A DNA stretch of 64,000 nucleotides from CAYFFV01 sp964342695 (GTDB lineage Bacteria > Acidobacteriota > Vicinamibacteria > Vicinamibacterales > UBA8438): NCBI GenBank assembly GCA_964342695.1, contig CAYFFV010000004.1:1-64000 (forward strand), given 5' to 3'. Positions 60,175 to 64,000 of this stretch are shown here, piece after piece (position 1 is the stretch's first letter; the number at the start of each line of letters is the position of its first letter). A program made the position numbers and the translations under genes. The notes under the pieces are model-generated. The model ran no database searches and was not told where the DNA came from. It was given only the letters and a program-made list of their open reading frames with translations.

Positions 60175-60978
60175 ATGGATCAGGTTCAAAACTTTTTACC
60201 GGTGCGTCGTTTTGGAGAAACATCACGGCAAGATAATTGGTGGTTGGAGCCACTAGTGGTCTTTATAGGACTTTCAACATTTGTTGTTTACTCGACTTGG
60301 GCAGCGTTGCAAGGCGAGCACTATTATTCAGGGCCCTATCTGTCACCTTTCTATTCGCCTGAAATTTTTGGTGAATCAAGCCACAGTCTTTTTGGTCCAC
60401 GCCCCGGGTGGTGGCCTAGTTGGCTTCCATTTTCACCGGCAATCCTAATTTTATGGGCGCCAGTGGGTTTTAGAATGACCTGCTACTATTACCGAGGTGC
60501 CTACTATAAGGCATTTTGGTCAGACCCAATATCCTGTTCTGTAGGTGAACCCCGTAACATTTATCTCGGCGAGAATTCTTTTCCTCTTCTAATACAGAAC
60601 ATGCATCGGTACCTGCTTCCTTTTGCGTTTGCCTTGCTAGTGTTTCTTTCGATTGATGCTTGGAAGGCCTTATGGTTTGAAGATCCACTAACTGGAGTAA
60701 CTTCATTTGGCATTGGTGTTGGCTCAATCATACTGACTCTAAATGTCATTTTACTGAGCAGTTATACCTTGGGTTGTCATTCGCTTCGGCATATCGTCGG
60801 TGGAAGAAAAGATTGTATTTCTGATTCCCCTGCACAGACATCGATGTACAACTGCGTTACTTGTTTTAACAAAAGACATATGTTGTGCGCGTGGTTGAGT
60901 CTCGTGTGTGTTGGTTTTTCTGATATATATGTCCGCATGTGTTCGATGGGTGTGTGGACAGACTTTCGAATTTTGTAG
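60175..60978 (+). CDS. sdhC: Succinate dehydrogenase membrane anchor, Sdh1-like
   Basis: Membrane subunit that hands electrons from SdhB to quinone. It has 267 residues and about five hydrophobic segments: 25-45, 80-97, 140-160, 178-198 and 222-245. It is unlike the short SdhC/SdhD pair of E. coli and resembles the single large anchor of mycobacterial Sdh1. Conserved-looking Cys/His groups are GCHSLRHIVGG near 200 and CVTCFNKRHMLCAW near 222-235, possible ligands of a metal or Fe-S centre. GGAGCAAG precedes ATG 60175. The sdhA start is 6 bases downstream. The Sdh1 match is from memory of the family. Confidence 0.8.
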   Translation: MDQVQNFLPVRRFGETSRQDNWWLEPLVVFIGLSTFVVYSTWAALQGEHYYSGPYLSPFYSPEIFGESSHSLFGPRPGWWPSWLPFSPAILILWAPVGFRMTCYYYRGAYYKAFWSDPISCSVGEPRNIYLGENSFPLLIQNMHRYLLPFAFALLVFLSIDAWKALWFEDPLTGVTSFGIGVGSIILTLNVILLSSYTLGCHSLRHIVGGRKDCISDSPAQTSMYNCVTCFNKRHMLCAWLSLVCVGFSDIYVRMCSMGVWTDFRIL

Positions 60979-60984
60979 GAGCTC

Positions 60985-62799
60985 ATGGAGTATCAGACAT
61001 TTGAACATGATGTGTTGGTTATAGGTGCTGGCGGAGCGGGGTTGCGTGCGGCAATTGAGGCATCGGCGGCGGGAGTGTCAGTTGGTTTGGTTTGCAAATC
61101 CTTACTTGGTAAGGCTCATACGGTTATGGCTGAGGGTGGTATGGCCGCTTCACTTGGCAATGTTGATGATCGTGATGGATGGCAGACACATTTTGCGGAC
61201 ACTATGCGAGGAGGTCAGTATTTAAATAATTGGCGAATGGCAGAACTCCATGCCAAAGAGGCCCCTGATCGAGTTCGTGAACTTGAATCATGGGGTGCCG
61301 TTTTTGATCGCACAAAAGATGGCCGCATTCTTCAACGTAATTTTGGTGGTCATAAATATCCTCGCTTGGCGCATGTCGGTGATCGCACTGGTCTTGAGAT
61401 GATTCGGACCCTTCAAGATTATGGAGTTCACCAAGGAATAGATGTGCATATGGAGTGCACTGTCATTGAACTCTTAAAGGATGGAGACCGGGTTGTTGGG
61501 GCTTTTGGTTACGATCGAGAACGTGGCCGCTTTCGTGTGTTCAAGGCTAAAGCTGTCGTGCTCGCTTCTGGAGGGATAGGAAGAGCTTTTAAGGTCACTA
61601 GTAACAGTTGGGAATATACAGGTGATGGCCATGCCTTGGCATATCGGGCAGGCGCCGAATTAATCGATATGGAATTTGTTCAATTTCATCCTACAGGTAT
61701 GGTGTGGCCTCCCTCCGTAAAAGGGATTTTAGTTACTGAGGGAGTCCGAGGTGAGGGTGGTGTGTTGCGTAACAGTGAAGGTCGTCGATTTATGTTTGAT
61801 GACATTCCAGATCTCTACAAACATCAGACTGCCGATAATCCCGAAGAAGGATGGATTTATACCCAAGGTGACAAGAATGCCAGAAGACCTCCAGAGTTGT
61901 TGACGCGGGATCACGTGGCGCGTTGTATCGTCCGTGAGATTAAGGAAGGTCGGGGAAGTCCTCATGGTGGAGTTTTTCTTGATATTTCTTGGATCAAGGA
62001 AAAACTTCCAAATGCTTCTGAGCATATTAAGAAGAAATTACCGAGTATGTATCATCAATTTAAACAACTTGCCGGAATTGATATTACTGCTGAGCCGATG
62101 GAAGTTGGACCGACGACTCACTACGTCATGGGTGGTGTTCGTGTCGATGCAGATACGCAGATGTCAGCCGTTCCAGGTCTTTTCGCTGCGGGGGAGGTTG
62201 CCGGTGGTCTCCATGGGGCTAATCGTCTCGGTGGTAATTCGTTGTCGGACTTGGTAGTTTTTGGCAAGCGAGCTGGTCAGTACGCGGCAGAATTTTCTAA
62301 AGACCATGGAGCAGGTTCGGTTGATAATGATCAGATTGAGATGGTCTCGCGGATAGCGTTGGCCCCCCTTGAGCGGCAAGGCACGGGGGAGCCTCCTTAC
62401 CAGCTCCAGTACGAACTCCAAGATATGATGCAGAGTCAGGTTGGTATCGTGCGGAACGATGAAGAGTTGCATCAGGCGATTGATAAACTCCAGCAACTCG
62501 GCGAACGTGTCAAGAATGTTGAGGCGCAAGGCAATAGGGAGTACAACGCCGGATGGCACACGGCACTTGATTTAAGAAACTTAATGCCTGTTGCTGAGGC
62601 AGTTGCTCGTGCTGCTGCCGAGAGGAAAGAAAGTCGTGGTGCTCACTTCCGCGAAGATTTTCTTTCAAAGGATGAGGAGTGGGGAAAGACAAGCCTTGTC
62701 GCTAAGCAATCTGCTGATGGCACGATGGAAATTCGTCGGGAAGAGATTTCTGGGCCTCGAGATGATTTGCAACAGATTATTGAAGAAAATCAAAAATAG
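60985..62799 (+). CDS. sdhA: Succinate dehydrogenase / fumarate reductase flavoprotein subunit
   Basis: Oxidises succinate (or reduces fumarate) at covalently bound FAD on the cytoplasmic side. It has 604 residues. Motifs: VIGAGGAGLRAAIEAS (FAD), KAHTVMAEGGMAASLG with the likely FAD-linked His, EFVQFHPTGMVWP with the active-site His region, and GGLHGANRLGGNSLSDLVVFG. AGGAG lies just before ATG 60985. It is followed after 24 bases by sdhB. SDH versus fumarate reductase direction cannot be read from sequence. Confidence 0.96.
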   Translation: MEYQTFEHDVLVIGAGGAGLRAAIEASAAGVSVGLVCKSLLGKAHTVMAEGGMAASLGNVDDRDGWQTHFADTMRGGQYLNNWRMAELHAKEAPDRVRELESWGAVFDRTKDGRILQRNFGGHKYPRLAHVGDRTGLEMIRTLQDYGVHQGIDVHMECTVIELLKDGDRVVGAFGYDRERGRFRVFKAKAVVLASGGIGRAFKVTSNSWEYTGDGHALAYRAGAELIDMEFVQFHPTGMVWPPSVKGILVTEGVRGEGGVLRNSEGRRFMFDDIPDLYKHQTADNPEEGWIYTQGDKNARRPPELLTRDHVARCIVREIKEGRGSPHGGVFLDISWIKEKLPNASEHIKKKLPSMYHQFKQLAGIDITAEPMEVGPTTHYVMGGVRVDADTQMSAVPGLFAAGEVAGGLHGANRLGGNSLSDLVVFGKRAGQYAAEFSKDHGAGSVDNDQIEMVSRIALAPLERQGTGEPPYQLQYELQDMMQSQVGIVRNDEELHQAIDKLQQLGERVKNVEAQGNREYNAGWHTALDLRNLMPVAEAVARAAAERKESRGAHFREDFLSKDEEWGKTSLVAKQSADGTMEIRREEISGPRDDLQQIIEENQK

Positions 62800-62823
62800 T
62801 TTATTGGTTTTTAGGAGACACGA

Positions 62824-63567
62824 ATGGCTGAAGCAATATTTAAAATCTGGCGCGGGAATGCTGATGGAGGTGCCTATCAGGATTATTCTACCGAGGTGAC
62901 TGAGGGCATGGTTGTTCTCGATGCCGTTCACCAGATTCAGGCTGAATCAGCAAATGACTTGGCTGTTCGATGGAATTGCAAGGCTGGCAAATGCGGTTCT
63001 TGTTCAGCGGAAATAAATGGCAAGCCAAAGCTAATGTGTATGACGCGTCTGAATAGTTTGAATTTAGATAAGCCGGTAACGGTCGAGCCCATGCAGGCCT
63101 TTCCTCCGATACGTGATCTTGTGACAGATGTTTCGTGGAACTACGAAGTCAAGAAACAAATCAAGCCATTTAAGCCACGTCCACCTGATGCTGAAGATGG
63201 TACTTGGCGATTGGCTCAGGAAGATGCAGAGCGGGTTCAAGAATTTCGAAAATGTATCGAGTGTTTCCTCTGTCAAGACGTATGCCACGTTTTACGTGAT
63301 CACCGTTTGCATCATGAATTTATCGGACCACGATTTTTTATTCATACCGCACAATTTGAAATGAATCCACTTGATATTGAGGATCGTGCTAACGACCTTG
63401 CTTATGATCATGGTGTTGGATATTGCAACATTACAAAGTGCTGTACGAAGGTATGCCCAGAGGAAATAACAATCACGGATAATGCGATCATTCCATTGAA
63501 AGAACGTGTGGTTGATCGTTTATATGATCCTCTTACACGGTTGCTTAGAGTGTTTCAGTCGGAGTAA
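62824..63567 (+). CDS. sdhB: Succinate dehydrogenase / fumarate reductase iron-sulfur subunit
   Basis: Carries electrons between the flavin and the membrane anchor through three clusters. It has 247 residues. The [2Fe-2S] site is CKAGKCGSCSAEIN plus a later Cys in PKLMC. The [4Fe-4S] and [3Fe-4S] sites are in CIECFLCQDVCHV and CNITKCCTKVCPEEI. AGGAGA precedes ATG 62824. The Cys patterns are complete, so the electron path is intact. It is the last gene of the operon, convergent to the membrane-protein gene at the edge. Confidence 0.96.
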   Translation: MAEAIFKIWRGNADGGAYQDYSTEVTEGMVVLDAVHQIQAESANDLAVRWNCKAGKCGSCSAEINGKPKLMCMTRLNSLNLDKPVTVEPMQAFPPIRDLVTDVSWNYEVKKQIKPFKPRPPDAEDGTWRLAQEDAERVQEFRKCIECFLCQDVCHVLRDHRLHHEFIGPRFFIHTAQFEMNPLDIEDRANDLAYDHGVGYCNITKCCTKVCPEEITITDNAIIPLKERVVDRLYDPLTRLLRVFQSE

Positions 63568-63574
63568 CGGTTTT

Positions 63575-63976
63575 TTAGTGAATTGTGTATTGCCGACGGG
63601 TCTGCTCAAGAGCAGAGTTTTCCATTTCTTCTTCTTGTTTCCACCGCCTTCTAGTTTCGCGACGCCTTATTTGGTGCCGCCAGATTGCAGTTACGGCAAG
63701 TATTGTAATTAACATCCACTGTGTAAATGGATGGCCAATGAAGCTAATCCACCATATCCACGAACTCTGTTGTTTTGCCGGTTTTGCGATCTCATCTAGT
63801 ATCGATGGTTGCGAGCCCTTGCGACCAATCTGAATTTTTTGGTGTACAAATGGCGCAATTTTAATCGGAGTTTTGATGGCACTGAGAATTGTACGTTGCG
63901 TCAAAAGGTCGCAGTGAGGGTCTGCGGTGTTGTTTAAGTAGGTTAAATTGAGGAATAGAATCGCGAGTAATACCAT
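63575..63976 (-). CDS. Membrane protein with charged C-terminal tail, perhaps incomplete at start
   Basis: A 133-residue protein from ATG 63976, unknown function. It has a short hydrophobic N-terminus (VLLAILFLNLTY), a soluble segment of about 60 residues with one Cys, one membrane helix (about residues 86-103, SFIGHPFTQWMLITILAVTA) and a strongly charged, helical tail (RHQIRRRETRRRWKQEEEME). The frame is open all the way to the window edge, so a longer protein starting beyond 64000 is possible. It ends 8 bases after sdhB's stop on the opposite strand. Confidence 0.6.
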   Translation of the reverse strand: MVLLAILFLNLTYLNNTADPHCDLLTQRTILSAIKTPIKIAPFVHQKIQIGRKGSQPSILDEIAKPAKQQSSWIWWISFIGHPFTQWMLITILAVTAIWRHQIRRRETRRRWKQEEEMENSALEQTRRQYTIH

Positions 63977-64000
63977 TTCAAAAGAAAAGTTTATGCTAGA

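Noticed and set aside
1..64000. A selenoprotein gene with in-frame TGA in this window
   Set aside because: None of the gene ends inspected by eye continued after TGA with a recognisable family; the tRNA-Sec probably serves genes elsewhere.

Overview
The window is a 64 kb stretch of a bacterial chromosome made mostly of housekeeping and envelope genes. It has no phage, transposase, plasmid or CRISPR signature. The cell is Gram-negative: there is a TonB/ExbB/ExbD energiser, a predicted outer-membrane beta-barrel, several lipoproteins and the lgt/lspA maturation genes. The overall gene set resembles a moderately AT-rich, possibly marine Acidobacteriota (Vicinamibacteria-like): tonB-exbB-exbD-exbD, TRAP transporter with a TatT lipoprotein, K+-type membrane pyrophosphatase, small zinc-ribbon proteins, PD40 propeller lipoprotein. 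That taxonomic call is an inference from gene content and protein flavour, not from a marker-gene comparison.

Layout. 1-4.2 kb: 3' part of hppA, then a four-gene TonB system behind a perfect sigma-70 promoter and closed by a strong terminator. 4.2-7 kb (minus): SRAP protein, a 38-residue membrane peptide, DUF2147 protein, TPR lipoprotein. 7.2-13.6 kb: rel/spoT, ridA, rpmB, a zinc-ribbon protein and lon. 13.7-19.5 kb (minus): NUDIX, rluD-like, lgt, lspA, ileS. 20.3-25.8 kb (minus): HIT protein, prmC-prfA, moaD-moaE, thiD, an exported methyltransferase and fdhE. 25.9-31 kb (plus): iscA/erpA-like, a Fur-rubrerythrin fusion, PHP phosphatase, methyltransferase, membrane protein, HAD phosphatase, acuI-like reductase. 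31-32.7 kb: tRNA-Sec(UCA), a cold-shock protein, a MobA-like transferase and tRNA-Ala(GGC). 32.6-35 kb (minus): exported phosphodiesterase, periplasmic asparaginase, a small protein. 35.2-42.3 kb (plus): exported protein of unknown function and an AddB/AddA-like pair. 42.4-46.2 kb: small protein, half-DnaJ zinc-finger protein, mrp, exported Pcm, and a BRCT-MerR-TPR protein. 46.3-52 kb (minus): infA, acyl-ACP synthetase/ACP/acyltransferase fusion, OMP, cca, SUMF1-like. 52.1-57.1 kb (plus): TatT-DctP-DctQM TRAP transporter and a PD40 lipoprotein. 57.1-64 kb: PlsB-like acyltransferase (minus), thiO-like oxidase, MerR-like regulator and a three-gene succinate dehydrogenase (plus), and a membrane protein at the right edge (minus).

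Connections. tRNA-Sec, fdhE, moaD/moaE and a MobA/MocA-like transferase all fit an organism making a selenocysteine- and molybdenum-dependent formate dehydrogenase encoded elsewhere. IscA-like and Fur-rubrerythrin genes form an iron/peroxide patch. Several proteins have export signals on normally cytosolic folds (two SAM methyltransferases). The most unusual architectures are BRCT-MerR-TPR (45.0 kb) and Fur-rubrerythrin (26.4 kb). Two small proteins at 34.7 and 42.4 kb share a signature and look like an unnamed family. Start codons were moved where ribosome-binding sites or family length argued against the longest open frame.
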